From the NCBI GenBank assembly GCA_021808485.1, contig JAKBBN010000006.1, positions 1-60,833 on the forward strand: DNA of 60,833 nucleotides, written 5' to 3'. A model generated the notes under the pieces. That model made no database searches, had not been told where the DNA came from, and was given only the letters and a program-made list of their open reading frames with translations. Positions 44,302 to 53,342 of this stretch are shown here, one piece after another; within the stretch, counting starts at the first letter, position 1; each line of letters opens with the position of its first letter. Origin of the DNA: Planctomycetota bacterium (GTDB lineage Bacteria; Planctomycetota; Phycisphaerae; WQYP01). The translations under genes were made by a program, and so were the position numbers.

Positions 44302-45504
44302 ATGGTCCGGAAAATGCGATCCATCAGCAGTGAAATCCGTGTCGCTGTCGTCGCAAATTTTGCGCTCGCGTATAACCGGAAAATCCTGCTCGGCGCCGCA
44401 ACCGCCGCCGCCGCCCTGCCCCAGGTCCGATTGTATCATTGTGATCATTTCCAGGCGCAAGCCGTCATTAATTCCCGGCACCCGGAATTTGACCGTGTTC
44501 TGCTTGGCGCCAGCGAGCCCCGCCTGCAATTGCCCGCCCTGTTCGCCCGCCAGTCCATTCGCACCGTCGATACGTCCGGCGAAATGTATCCGCCGCTGCT
44601 TCCAAGGGTTATATCCGATGATCTTGCCGTCGGACGTCGGGCTGCCGAGTATTTGCTTGAACGTGGCTTCAGTCGGTATCTGTTTTTTGGTTACAAGGAT
44701 TTTCACTGGTCGAATCTGCGGTTGGCGGGTTATCGTTCAGCGCTCGCCGGACGCGGCCATCTGACCAAGGTGCTGTTGACGGCCGATGTCGCCGCGTGGG
44801 ATGTTTCCGCCATTGCGGAAAAACTTTTCGACAGCATTGCCGGTTCCAGTGGTACACCGGTGGCCGTCTTCTGCGCCAATGATTCCTGCGCCGCTATGCT
44901 CGTTGAAGCCTGCGTTCATGCCGGGCTTCGAATCCCCGAGCAGGCGGCAATTCTCGGCGTTGACGACGACGAGATGTATACCCAGCTGCGCCACCCCAAC
45001 ATTTCCAGCATTCAGCTTCAGTGCCGGCGGATCGGCTATGAGGCCATGCAATGGTTGCTTGCCGACGCGCCGCCGGCTCCTCCCTCAACCGCCGCCGTGC
45101 GTACGCTCCTGATCCCGCCGCAAACCGTCGTTTCGCGACAATCCACCGATATTGTCGCCGTTGACGACCCGTTGCTGCGCCTTGCGGCGGCCTATATCCG
45201 CGATCATTTGCATGAAGGCGTCAACATCAAACTTCTGACCTCCGCACTTGGCGTCTCCCGGACAACACTGGAAACGCGATTCAAACGAATACTCGGCAGG
45301 CTGCCGGGCGAGGAAGTGCGACGGCAGCGATTGGCCCGGGCCTGTGAAATGCTCTCGTCCGGCAACATGGCCGTGGGTGACATCGCCCGGCGCGTTGGAT
45401 TCAGTTCCGCCCAGCTTTTCAGCGAATCATTTCGCCGTTATAAAAAAATGACTCCGCTGGCCTATCGGGAATCGATGCGATTGGATGTCGCAACTTCCCC
45501 ATGA
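44302..45504 (+). CDS. XylR-type regulator: LacI-like sensor plus AraC helix-turn-helix
   Basis: 400 residues. N-terminal periplasmic-binding-protein-like domain (about 12-285): RVAVVANFALAYNRKILLGA, then LPRVISDDLAVGRRAAEYLL, FCANDSCAAMLVEACVHAGL, ILGVDDDEMYTQLRHPNISS and RIGYEAMQWLLA. C-terminal AraC DNA-binding domain (about 295-395) with two helix-turn-helix units: LTSALGVSRTTLETRFKRIL and VGDIARRVGFSSAQLFSESF, ending in YKKMTPLAYRE. Binds a sugar or breakdown product and controls nearby genes. The next two genes on the same strand (PEP-CTERM and prepilin-like) and a 21-base-spaced direct repeat upstream of them are likely targets. Confidence 0.92.
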   Translation: MVRKMRSISSEIRVAVVANFALAYNRKILLGAATAAAALPQVRLYHCDHFQAQAVINSRHPEFDRVLLGASEPRLQLPALFARQSIRTVDTSGEMYPPLLPRVISDDLAVGRRAAEYLLERGFSRYLFFGYKDFHWSNLRLAGYRSALAGRGHLTKVLLTADVAAWDVSAIAEKLFDSIAGSSGTPVAVFCANDSCAAMLVEACVHAGLRIPEQAAILGVDDDEMYTQLRHPNISSIQLQCRRIGYEAMQWLLADAPPAPPSTAAVRTLLIPPQTVVSRQSTDIVAVDDPLLRLAAAYIRDHLHEGVNIKLLTSALGVSRTTLETRFKRILGRLPGEEVRRQRLARACEMLSSGNMAVGDIARRVGFSSAQLFSESFRRYKKMTPLAYRESMRLDVATSP

Positions 45505-45555
45505 TCCGCGCTGAACGCTTCACGTTGGTTGTCCGCACGCGTCGAACCGACGTTC

Positions 45556-45585
45556 TGTGGAAAATTCGATTAAATTTGTGGAAAA
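45556..45585. promoter_or_regulatory. Direct repeat TGTGGAAAA spaced 21 bases (AraC-type operator)
   Basis: TGTGGAAAA occurs at 45556-45564 and again at 45577-45585, with the starts 21 bases apart (two helical turns). The second copy ends 6 bases before the -35 box. AraC-family activators classically bind direct half-sites 21 bases apart beside -35, as in araI1/araI2, and the adjacent upstream gene encodes such a regulator. Binding itself is inference. Confidence 0.6.
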
Positions 45586-45591
45586 ACAACA

Positions 45592-45620
45592 TTGCGTGGT
45601 TTTTACTATGGCGTTATAAT
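45592..45620 (+). promoter_or_regulatory. Sigma-70-type promoter of the PEP-CTERM/prepilin pair
   Basis: TTGCGT at 45592-45597 and a perfect TATAAT at 45615-45620 with a 17-base spacer; strong -10, weaker -35, fitting an activator-dependent promoter. The leader to the start at 45824 is about 200 bases. Confidence 0.75.
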
Positions 45621-45823
45621 TTCTTTATCGGATGCAGGTTGTACAGGTATTTCTCGTTCGTACAATACTGTCTCATTTGCCAATTGTCTGTCTGATGGCG
45701 TGTCGTAAAAATTGATTGGACCCGAAACTGGATGAGTATGGCATATCCGGCGGTCGTGCGTATCGGCTCCGGTGTTTGTCTTTATTTGATGATTCCGGGC
45801 GTAGCTCGGGAGGAGATGTCTCA

Positions 45824-47206
45824 ATGCGTATTTCCCAGAATTGTCTTTCCGCCGCGCTTTGTGCCGCCGCCGCCGCATGCTGTCCCGTCGCCGCGATCTC
45901 GGCATCGCAAACCTCAATTTCGATCGTTAATTCCGGTTTTAATCTCGTTTATCAGAGCCAGTCAAACTATCAGGCCAGTTTAACGAATCCTTCCGTAGGA
46001 GTTACCGGGGACCTGGCCAATGGCGTGTGGACCAATGGCTGGGGTACCACTACGTTCAGCGGACCCCTGACTTTCAGTGACGGATCGTCCAGCACTTCCG
46101 GGTACGTTCCCGGCTGGACCGGCGCCGGCGGTGAACAGAACTTTGGCTCGACCACCACCGCCCCCAACCCGCGCAGCGGCGGTGATTATGCCTGGGCCAA
46201 CGGCGGCAATATCTTCAGCCAGACATTAAGCGCAACCGTTACGCCGGGCGCAACATATCTTCTGACGGCCGGTATCGACAACCGATATTCCGGTGATACG
46301 CCGGTTTTGCAGCTAACCGCTGGGGGAACCGCGATTTCCGGCGCCTCCTATTTCGGTATTGCCGGCAATTATCAGCAGGCGCCTAACACGGTCGCCGAAC
46401 TGGTTACCGCGCCCGCCGGTGCATCCGGAGCCTTGGGCATTACACTGGGTAACCCCTCGGGCGGACAAGCCATTTTCAACAACGTTCAGCTTATTGAAAA
46501 TCCAACAAGCATCCCCACAATTGTCCCGCCCGTTTATAATAACGGCCTTACCATCAACAACCTTGGCGGCGCGGTGCAGGCGGTCGTCGTGGGTCCGTCG
46601 GATCAGTCCAATCTTAACCCCACCGGTACCGTGACCAATGCCTACCCCAATAATCCCGTCGGAAATACACTGAATTATTACACCAACAACGGCGCCCCTC
46701 CTGGCCAGACGTTTACCACTGGTACTGCCCAAGCTTATACCCTTAACAGCGTCACGGTGCTGGATCAGTCCGAGCATGGCGGGTTTGCGGATAATGCCTT
46801 GGTCACACTGGATATAAGCAGCGTCAGCGGAAGCAATTACACACTGATCGAGGTCGTTTCCGGCACCGTGGCGGTCGGAACCTCCACCGCCAGCGGCGAT
46901 TATGTGCAACTGGTTCTCAATACACCCCTCACGCTTCAGGGTGGCAAGCAGTACGGATTCTCCGTTGCCAGTAACACCGGCTATTCCGGTCTGGCAGCGG
47001 ATACGGCCAACGATTACGCCGGTGGTACGCTTGCCGATTTTCAGCCCGGTATGTCGCCTACTGGCACCCTCCAGACCAATACCGCACTGCCTTCCAGCGT
47101 GTTTGATGTCAGCCTGACGGCCACACCTGAACCGGCCAGCCTGTCCATACTTTTGGCGGCTGCCGGACTGCTGTTGGTCGCGCGGCGCCGAAGGGCCGGC
47201 GCCTGA
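45824..47206 (+). CDS. PEP-CTERM sorting-domain secreted protein
   Basis: 460 residues with a signal peptide (MRISQNCLSAALCAAAAACC, cleavage near ISA). The mature part has Thr/Ser/Gly/Asn-rich beta modules: one at about 20-220 with QTSISIVNSGFN, and a second at about 235-425 including VTVLDQSEHGGFADNALVTL and LQGGKQYGFSVASNTG, which looks like a carbohydrate-binding-type jelly roll. It ends in the PEP-CTERM signal TPEPASLSI, hydrophobic LLAAAGLLL and RRRRAG. Start ATG 45824 has GGAGGAG 7 bases upstream; the frame back to 45716 is leader. Same class as the protein at 7534 but no close sequence copy. Confidence 0.85.
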   Translation: MRISQNCLSAALCAAAAACCPVAAISASQTSISIVNSGFNLVYQSQSNYQASLTNPSVGVTGDLANGVWTNGWGTTTFSGPLTFSDGSSSTSGYVPGWTGAGGEQNFGSTTTAPNPRSGGDYAWANGGNIFSQTLSATVTPGATYLLTAGIDNRYSGDTPVLQLTAGGTAISGASYFGIAGNYQQAPNTVAELVTAPAGASGALGITLGNPSGGQAIFNNVQLIENPTSIPTIVPPVYNNGLTINNLGGAVQAVVVGPSDQSNLNPTGTVTNAYPNNPVGNTLNYYTNNGAPPGQTFTTGTAQAYTLNSVTVLDQSEHGGFADNALVTLDISSVSGSNYTLIEVVSGTVAVGTSTASGDYVQLVLNTPLTLQGGKQYGFSVASNTGYSGLAADTANDYAGGTLADFQPGMSPTGTLQTNTALPSSVFDVSLTATPEPASLSILLAAAGLLLVARRRRAGA

Positions 47207-47395
47207 AAAGGACGCCGCTGGATGCGTCACGATAAGTTTTCGGCGGCCGGTGCGGTGGATAATGGTCTGCCGGCGTCCGGCGCCGCGGTGCAGCGAAATT
47301 CGCGGGGGCTGCGGACCTGTGGTTTCCATCGCTGGCGGTTGCGTGCCGATTGCACGTGACGGATTGTCCTGAATTTCATCTTGAGGAGACCGCAC

Positions 47396-48208
47396 ATGAC
47401 TTTATCCTTCATTTATCGTCGGCGAACGGGGTTTACCCTGGTTGAACTCCTGGTGGTCATTTCCATCATCGCCCTGTTGATAACGCTGCTGCTGCCCGCG
47501 CTTGCCGCCGCCAGACAGGATGCCCTGTCGCTGGCCTGCCTCTCCAATGAACGGCAGATCGGCAGTGCTGAACAACTGTACTTGTCCACCAATCATGGAC
47601 GGAGTTTCGACTGGACATGGGGTGTATGGGCCGCTGCGCTGGCGCCCTATGTGGACAGTAAACAGGCGGTTTTTATCTGCCCGTCCACAACCCTTAACAA
47701 GGCTTTTCTTGCCGCCAACGGCGATCAGGGGTCGGTCAATTATGCCTGGCAATGGAATGCTCCGGCCAACTACGTCATGTACAGGACCGCGCAAACGCAA
47801 TTCAACTGCAGTTATTGTTTCAATGGCTGGCTTTATGGCGGCCTGCACGGCTCGTTGGGCCAGTACCTCAATGCATGGGATGAGGGCCAGTCGCCAGCGT
47901 TGTTTTATCCCGACGATATGAACTCCACGGATTTCAGCACGGCCCGCATTCCCTTCATGTCCGACGGTATTTGGCCGGACTGCTGGCCGGACGCGAACAA
48001 CCCGCCTCCCATTAATCTGGATTACACACCGAACATATGGCAGTATCCGAGTTTGTATCGCGTATGCATCAACCGGCATCAGGGTGCGGTGAACGTCACG
48101 TATCTGGATGGCCATGCGGCTCCGGTTAAGCTAAGAAACTTGTGGACCTTGCCTTGGAATCAGGGATGGGTTACCAGAAATCCGTTGCCGATTCTGCCCC
48201 AGCGGTAA
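47396..48208 (+). CDS. Prepilin-like protein with type II pseudopilin N-terminus
   Basis: 270 residues. N-terminus [20 protein letters not shown] is the prepilin peptidase site: cleavage after Gly, methylated Phe, Glu at +5, then the hydrophobic helix. The globular part has several Cys and Trp residues ([32 protein letters not shown]) and ends with [19 protein letters not shown], the H-X9-DG pattern characteristic of planctomycete DUF1559-like proteins. Such genes are multi-copy in planctomycetes; role in adhesion or substrate uptake is unproven. Start ATG 47396 has GAGGAG 6 bases upstream. 189 bases after the PEP-CTERM gene on the same strand. Confidence 0.88.
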   Translation: MTLSFIYRRRTGFTLVELLVVISIIALLITLLLPALAAARQDALSLACLSNERQIGSAEQLYLSTNHGRSFDWTWGVWAAALAPYVDSKQAVFICPSTTLNKAFLAANGDQGSVNYAWQWNAPANYVMYRTAQTQFNCSYCFNGWLYGGLHGSLGQYLNAWDEGQSPALFYPDDMNSTDFSTARIPFMSDGIWPDCWPDANNPPPINLDYTPNIWQYPSLYRVCINRHQGAVNVTYLDGHAAPVKLRNLWTLPWNQGWVTRNPLPILPQR

Positions 48209-48475
48209 TGCCTTTGCTGCGCTGAAGTTGCGTGATGTTTTCACCGCGCATGACGGTTGTTTGCGTCAATCCGGCACTGCTCGCGATTGTCTCCCTGCCG
48301 TCCGCATTGAATTTTCGGCGCTTCGTTGCCGTCCAAGCCGGTCGGTGTCGCTTTTACGCGCCTTAACCGCCTCCTCTTTTCCCGAATGGCCGTCGTTCCC
48401 GCCGCCAAGCACGCGCCCCGGGTATGCCCAATTCACGTCTGCGGTTACAATACGGCCCGATCTATAGAGGATGCC

Positions 48476-49282
48476 ATGAGCGAACGAAGAATTCGAATAG
48501 CGGTTTCCGGCGCAGCAGGCCGAATGGGAAACAGAATCATCACGCTGGCCGGCGAACAGCCGAATGCCTTTCACGTCGTGGCCGCTATTGAACAGGGGCA
48601 GTCGCCGTACATCGGGCACGATTCCGGCACGCTGGGCACCGGCCGGCCGAACGGAATTGTCATCGGCACCTACCCCGGCGATGCGGTGGATGTCCTGATA
48701 GACTTCTCCGCTCCATCCGGTACACGCACGCTCGTCAAAGCCTGTGTTGAGCGGGGAATCGGCATGGTGATCGGCACCACCGGGCTTGGGGCGGAGGATC
48801 AAAAAATCATCGATAATGCCGCCAAGTCCATTGCCGTGCTCCAGGCCACCAATACCAGCCTGGGAATCAATCTGCTTCTCGGTTTGGCGGCGCAGGTCGC
48901 CGCCCGCCTTGGGCCCGCGTACGACATCGAAGTAATGGAGGCCCATCACAACCAGAAAAAGGACGCGCCATCCGGAACCGCAATTTCCCTGGTGGAGGCC
49001 ATCTGTGCGGCGACGGGCCGGCATTATGATGCGGCCGTCGTCAACGGACGCGCCGGCCTGGATGCGCAGCGCCAGACCGGCAGTATCGGCGTTCATTCCG
49101 TCCGCATGGGCGATGTGATCGGCGAACATACCCTGTTTTTTGCCACGGGCGGCGAACGGCTGGAATTCAAACATGTCGCCACCACGCGGGACACATTTGT
49201 CCGCGGAGCCCTGCGCGCCGCGGAGTTCATTGCCGCGCAAAAAGCCGGGCGCTACACCATGGCCAACGTGCTTGGGTTATAA
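48476..49282 (+). CDS. dapB: 4-hydroxy-tetrahydrodipicolinate reductase
   Basis: 268 residues. NAD(P) loop IAVSGAAGRMGNRII (about 7-21), VIGTTGLGAEDQKII, then IEVMEAHHNQKKDAPSGTAI with the catalytic His pair and Lys. Reduces 4-hydroxy-tetrahydrodipicolinate in lysine and diaminopimelate synthesis, here with the peptidoglycan gene murA next to it. Start ATG 48476 has AGAGG about 6 bases upstream; the frame from 48326 is leader. First gene of a plus-strand biosynthetic run. Confidence 0.96.
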   Translation: MSERRIRIAVSGAAGRMGNRIITLAGEQPNAFHVVAAIEQGQSPYIGHDSGTLGTGRPNGIVIGTYPGDAVDVLIDFSAPSGTRTLVKACVERGIGMVIGTTGLGAEDQKIIDNAAKSIAVLQATNTSLGINLLLGLAAQVAARLGPAYDIEVMEAHHNQKKDAPSGTAISLVEAICAATGRHYDAAVVNGRAGLDAQRQTGSIGVHSVRMGDVIGEHTLFFATGGERLEFKHVATTRDTFVRGALRAAEFIAAQKAGRYTMANVLGL

Positions 49283-49357
49283 TATTTGAATGGATTGACC
49301 AATTGAATGTCGCGGCCCGCCGGACCGGCGAATTCATCGTCATGGAGGATATGAATC

Positions 49358-50635
49358 ATGCAGTCTCTGGTGATCGAAGGCGGAACCCGCTTGCGCGGTT
49401 CGCTGCGCGTCAACGGTTCAAAAAATGCGGCGCTGCCCATCATGGCTGCCGCTTTACTTGCGGATGGTCCGTCACTTATTCATGACATTCCCGATCTGCA
49501 GGATATCCGATCCCAAATTGAATTGCTGGAAAAACTCGGCGTTCATATCAGCCGCCGGGAGGATGGCTCCCGCACGTTTGAAGTAAAATCGGAAACCGAT
49601 TCACACGCACCCTATGACATCGTTCGAAAAATGCGTGCCAGCATCTGTGTGCTCGGGCCGCTGCTGGCCAAACGCGGCAAAGTCCGCGTTTCCATGCCCG
49701 GCGGCTGTGCGATCGGCGACCGCCCGGTGGATATTCATCTCAAGGGACTCCGGGCTTTGGGCGCGAAAATCCACCTGGACGCAGGCGACATTATTGCCGA
49801 GGCTAAAAAGCTTCACGGCACGGAAATATTCCTCGGCGGCAACTTCGGCTCCACCGTCCTGGGAACCGCCAATGTCATGAGCGCGGCTACACTGGCCCAC
49901 GGCGTCACCACCATCGAATCCGCCGCCTGTGAACCGGAAGTCGTTGATCTGGCCGAATACCTGATTGCGATGGGCGCTAAAATCACCGGCCACGGCACGC
50001 CGCGAATCCGGATTGAAGGCGTCACCTCTCTCCATGGAGCCGAACACCGCATCATCCCGGATCGAATTGAGGCCGGCACGTTCATGGTGGCTGCCGCCAT
50101 TTCCAACGGTGAACTTCGCCTGGAGAATGTGCGCATTGATCATCTGCTCGCCGCTGTCGAAAAACTTCGTGAAGTCGGCGTTGATGTGGAAAAGGCGGAC
50201 CGTTCGGTCATCGTGTCCTCCGCCCGCGTGCTGGAACCCACCACCATTACCACCCAGCCGCATCCGGGTTTTCCCACGGACCTGCAGGCCCAGTTCATGA
50301 CGCTTCTGGCCATTGCCGCGGGCAACAGCATCGTTACCGAAAAGATATTTCCCGACCGGTTTCTGCATGTTGCCGAGCTGTCCCGGCTTGGCGCCCGGCT
50401 GCACCGTGAAGGATCCACCGTCATTATTGAAGGCCAGAAGCGACTCGTCGGAGCACCGGTCATGGCCAGTGATCTGCGGGCTTCCGCGGCTCTGGTTCTG
50501 GCGGGTCTTGCCGCCCGCGGCCGCACCACCGTCAACCGCGTCTATCATATTGACCGCGGTTATGAAAATATTGAACAACGATTGAACTCCGTCGGTGCAA
50601 ATATCCGCCGGGTTGAACAGGCCGAACTGGATTGA
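49358..50635 (+). CDS. murA: UDP-N-acetylglucosamine 1-carboxyvinyltransferase
   Basis: 425 residues. RVNGSKNAALPIMAAALLAD (Lys and Asn that bind substrate), catalytic Cys117 in MPGGCAIGDRPVDIHL (the fosfomycin-target Cys is retained), GGNFGSTVLGTANVMSAATL, and a GIEADTFMVAA-like GTFMVAAAISNGE motif. Transfers enolpyruvate to UDP-GlcNAc, the first committed step of peptidoglycan. Its presence with dapB agrees with planctomycetes now known to have peptidoglycan. Start ATG 49358 has GGAGG about 9 bases upstream. Confidence 0.97.
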   Translation: MQSLVIEGGTRLRGSLRVNGSKNAALPIMAAALLADGPSLIHDIPDLQDIRSQIELLEKLGVHISRREDGSRTFEVKSETDSHAPYDIVRKMRASICVLGPLLAKRGKVRVSMPGGCAIGDRPVDIHLKGLRALGAKIHLDAGDIIAEAKKLHGTEIFLGGNFGSTVLGTANVMSAATLAHGVTTIESAACEPEVVDLAEYLIAMGAKITGHGTPRIRIEGVTSLHGAEHRIIPDRIEAGTFMVAAAISNGELRLENVRIDHLLAAVEKLREVGVDVEKADRSVIVSSARVLEPTTITTQPHPGFPTDLQAQFMTLLAIAAGNSIVTEKIFPDRFLHVAELSRLGARLHREGSTVIIEGQKRLVGAPVMASDLRASAALVLAGLAARGRTTVNRVYHIDRGYENIEQRLNSVGANIRRVEQAELD

Positions 50636-50766
50636 TGGTCGGACAGGTTCCCGAACTCATGAACAATCAGGCCGCCATCTTCCCGGATATTTTGCGAACA
50701 GCGGCTTGCTCTGGATGGAACCCGCGCCTGCGCGTATCCTGTTGACCGGTTTTTATGGAGCGGAAC

Positions 50767-52062
50767 ATGCCGACTGGTGTGGCAATTCTTGGCTGCGGTA
50801 CGGTTGGATCAGCCGTCGCGGAAATGCTGCTGAACGAAAAGCTGCTGCTGAAAAAGCGGGCCGGCCGCAGTTTTGACCTCCGGCACATTCTTGTTCGCGA
50901 TCCGGCGCGGCCGCGCCCCGGAATCCCCCGGCGGCTTCTGACCACGGACGCCGCGAAAATTCTCCACGATCCGCAGGTCCATATCGTCGTGGAACTCATG
51001 GGCGGCATTGAACCGGCCGGCACGCTTATCCGGCAGGCGCTCTCCCTGGGAAAACGCGTTGTCACCGCGAATAAGCATCTGCTTGCTCTTCATGGTGTGG
51101 ATGTGTTCCGCGCCGCCCGAAAAGCCGGTTCCAGCGTCTGCTTTGAAGCTTCCTGCGGCGGCGCGATTCCCATCGTCATGGCGCTTTCCCGCGGCCTTGT
51201 AGCCAACGACATCGACCGGATCATCGGCATTGTCAACGGCACGTGCAATTATATTCTTACCCGGATGAGCGACGGCCAAACTTATGCACAGGCCCTCGCC
51301 GAAGCCCAGAGCGCCGGTTTCGCCGAGCCGGATCCCACCATGGATGTCCGCGGAACGGATTCGGCCCACAAGCTGGCCATACTTGCCGCCCTGGCCTTCG
51401 GTGTTCAGGTGCCCTTTGAAAAAATCCAGATTCAGGGCATTGATTCGCTGGACGCCGTTGATTTGAACTATGGCCGTGAATTGGGGTACGTTTGCAAACT
51501 GCTGGCCATTGCGGAAAAAATAAACGGGTACCTATCGCTGCGTGTGCATCCCGCATTTGTGCCCCGTCAGCACCTGCTGGCCAGCGTCGGCGGGCCTTTC
51601 AACGCCATCAGCGTCTTCGGCCACGCCAGCGGCCAGACGCTCTATTACGGCAGGGGTGCGGGTGGACGTCCCACGGCCAGTGCGGTGGTGGCGGATATTG
51701 TGGATTCCGCCATGGGAACCGCGGACGTTCTGTTCCGCGAATTGCCCGCGCTGGCCGGGCGATCGCCGGCGCGCATTATGCCGCCCAGCGCCGTGGTCTG
51801 CCGGCATTATCTGCGCATGCAGGCGCTGGACCAGCCGGGATCCATGCACCGGATTACCGGTGTTCTGGGCAAAAAAGGCATTTCTCTGGCTGCCGTCGCC
51901 CAGCACGAATCCCGTCAGGACAGTTATGTGCCTCTTGTCGTCATGACCCATGAAGCCGGCGATGGCGCCGTGACCGCGGCACTTCGTGTGTTAAACCGGC
52001 TGAACTGCGTGCGCGGGAAGGTTTCGCATATTCGCGTGATTGACCCGGCGCAGGCCGTCTGA
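50767..52062 (+). CDS. hom: Homoserine dehydrogenase
   Basis: 431 residues. NAD(P) loop VAILGCGTVGSAVAEML (about 5-21), HILVRDPARPR, ANKHLLALHG, the catalytic-domain block GIVNGTCNYILTRM, AQSAGFAEPDPTMDVRGTDS with the family signature, and a C-terminal ACT domain (about 350-425: ALDQPGSMHRITGVLGKKGI) for amino-acid feedback. Makes homoserine for threonine and methionine. Start ATG 50767 has GGAG 6 bases upstream. Followed 27 bases later by the ApgM-like gene, suggesting co-transcription. Confidence 0.96.
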   Translation: MPTGVAILGCGTVGSAVAEMLLNEKLLLKKRAGRSFDLRHILVRDPARPRPGIPRRLLTTDAAKILHDPQVHIVVELMGGIEPAGTLIRQALSLGKRVVTANKHLLALHGVDVFRAARKAGSSVCFEASCGGAIPIVMALSRGLVANDIDRIIGIVNGTCNYILTRMSDGQTYAQALAEAQSAGFAEPDPTMDVRGTDSAHKLAILAALAFGVQVPFEKIQIQGIDSLDAVDLNYGRELGYVCKLLAIAEKINGYLSLRVHPAFVPRQHLLASVGGPFNAISVFGHASGQTLYYGRGAGGRPTASAVVADIVDSAMGTADVLFRELPALAGRSPARIMPPSAVVCRHYLRMQALDQPGSMHRITGVLGKKGISLAAVAQHESRQDSYVPLVVMTHEAGDGAVTAALRVLNRLNCVRGKVSHIRVIDPAQAV

Positions 52063-52089
52063 CTCTCTATTTTTTTGGATGCTGAATTC

Positions 52090-53295
52090 ATGAAGTACGC
52101 AATTATAATTCCCGATGGCGCCGCCGACTCGCCCATTGACGAACTCGGCGGCAAAACGCCGCTGGAAGTGGCGCATAAACCAAATATGGACAAAGTCGCC
52201 ATGACCGGCCGTATTGGCACCGTGCGCACCACCCCGGCCGGGTTCAGCGCCGGCAGCGATGTCTGCACACTCTGCCTGCTGGGGTACGATCCGGCCAAAT
52301 ACCATCCGGGACGCGCGCCGCTTGAGGCCGCGGCCATGGGACTGCAACTTCAGCCGCAGGACTGGGTCTTCCGTTGTAATTTTGTCACGATTGTGGATGA
52401 CAAAATGGTGGATCACTCCGCCGGGCATATCAAAGATCCCGAGGCCCGCACGTTGCTCTCGGCGGTTGCGGAGAGCATCGTGTCCGCGGGCGCCGCCTCA
52501 CCCGTGACCTTTTATCCGGGCGTGAGCTATCGCAATCTCATGACGATCAGCGGCGGAGATTTCTCCCGTCTTGCCGCCACGCCGCCCCATGATATTCCCG
52601 ATCAGCCCGTCAGGGGCCACCTGCCCCGGGGCGCGGGCAGCCAGATGCTGCTGGATATGATGCAAAAAGCCCATGATGTCCTGAAAAATCATGATGTGAA
52701 TCTGGTACGCCGCCAATTCGGTGAAAATGAAGCCACGGATATCTGGCTTTGGGGGCAGGGACGGGCCGCAAGCGTTCCTTCCTTTGCGCAGCGATTCGGC
52801 AAACAGGGCGCCATGATCACCGCCGTCGATCTTCTCCGTGGAATTGCCAACCTGCTGGGATGGCGGAATATTGATGTGCCCGGAATCACCAGTTACCACG
52901 ATACGAATTACGCCGCCCAGGGCCGCTATACCTGCGAAGCTCTGGACAATTACGATATCGTCTGCTGCCATGTCGAAGCGCCGGACGAAGCCAGCCATCA
53001 GGGTGACTACGCCACCAAAATTGCCAGCATAGAAAATATAGACCGGTATGTGGTGGGACCCGTTCTTGAAAAACTTGCCACGTTCCCCGATTGGCGCCTC
53101 CTGATCATGCCTGACCATGCCACGCAATGCTCCACTCGCAAACATCATGATGCCCCCGTCCCCTTTGCCATGGCCGGTGTGCAACGTCAGGGCGCCGTAC
53201 CCCGTCTTTACACGGAAGCCGACGCCCGCCAAAGCGATCTGCATGTGGAAACCGGTTATGAACTTATGGACTATTTTCTGGCCGCGAGGCACTGA
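52090..53295 (+). CDS. ApgM-like phosphotransferase: proposed homoserine kinase or phosphoglycerate mutase
   Basis: 401 residues of the archaeal-type cofactor-independent phosphoglycerate mutase family in the alkaline phosphatase superfamily. MKYAIIIPDGAADSP (first metal Asp), FSAGSDVCTLCLLGYDPAK (nucleophile Ser), a HVEAPDEASHQGD block and MPDHATQCSTRKHHDAPVPF (metal ligands) are present. A subgroup of this family (TIGR02535) is proposed to be homoserine kinase because it sits with threonine genes. Here it follows hom by 27 bases and no ThrB is seen, so that role is favoured. Weak ribosome site before ATG 52090. Confidence 0.82.
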   Translation: MKYAIIIPDGAADSPIDELGGKTPLEVAHKPNMDKVAMTGRIGTVRTTPAGFSAGSDVCTLCLLGYDPAKYHPGRAPLEAAAMGLQLQPQDWVFRCNFVTIVDDKMVDHSAGHIKDPEARTLLSAVAESIVSAGAASPVTFYPGVSYRNLMTISGGDFSRLAATPPHDIPDQPVRGHLPRGAGSQMLLDMMQKAHDVLKNHDVNLVRRQFGENEATDIWLWGQGRAASVPSFAQRFGKQGAMITAVDLLRGIANLLGWRNIDVPGITSYHDTNYAAQGRYTCEALDNYDIVCCHVEAPDEASHQGDYATKIASIENIDRYVVGPVLEKLATFPDWRLLIMPDHATQCSTRKHHDAPVPFAMAGVQRQGAVPRLYTEADARQSDLHVETGYELMDYFLAARH

Positions 53296-53342
53296 AACAT
53301 CGCCGGAAATCCGCCCCGCTGGATTCATTCCGCCGCGGATGT

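Larger units (their letters stand above)
45505..45823. other. 319-base regulatory gap before the PEP-CTERM gene
   Basis: No gene. Contains the direct repeat at 45556-45585 and the promoter at 45592-45620 described separately, leaving a leader of about 200 bases before the start at 45824. Confidence 0.6.

Noticed and set aside
46313..47395. Long minus-strand frame opposite the PEP-CTERM gene
   Set aside because: Antisense shadow of a Thr/Gly/Asn-rich coding sequence; no domain and no ribosome site.
49601..50578. 325-codon minus-strand frame opposite murA
   Set aside because: murA is complete and unambiguous; the antisense frame has no family.
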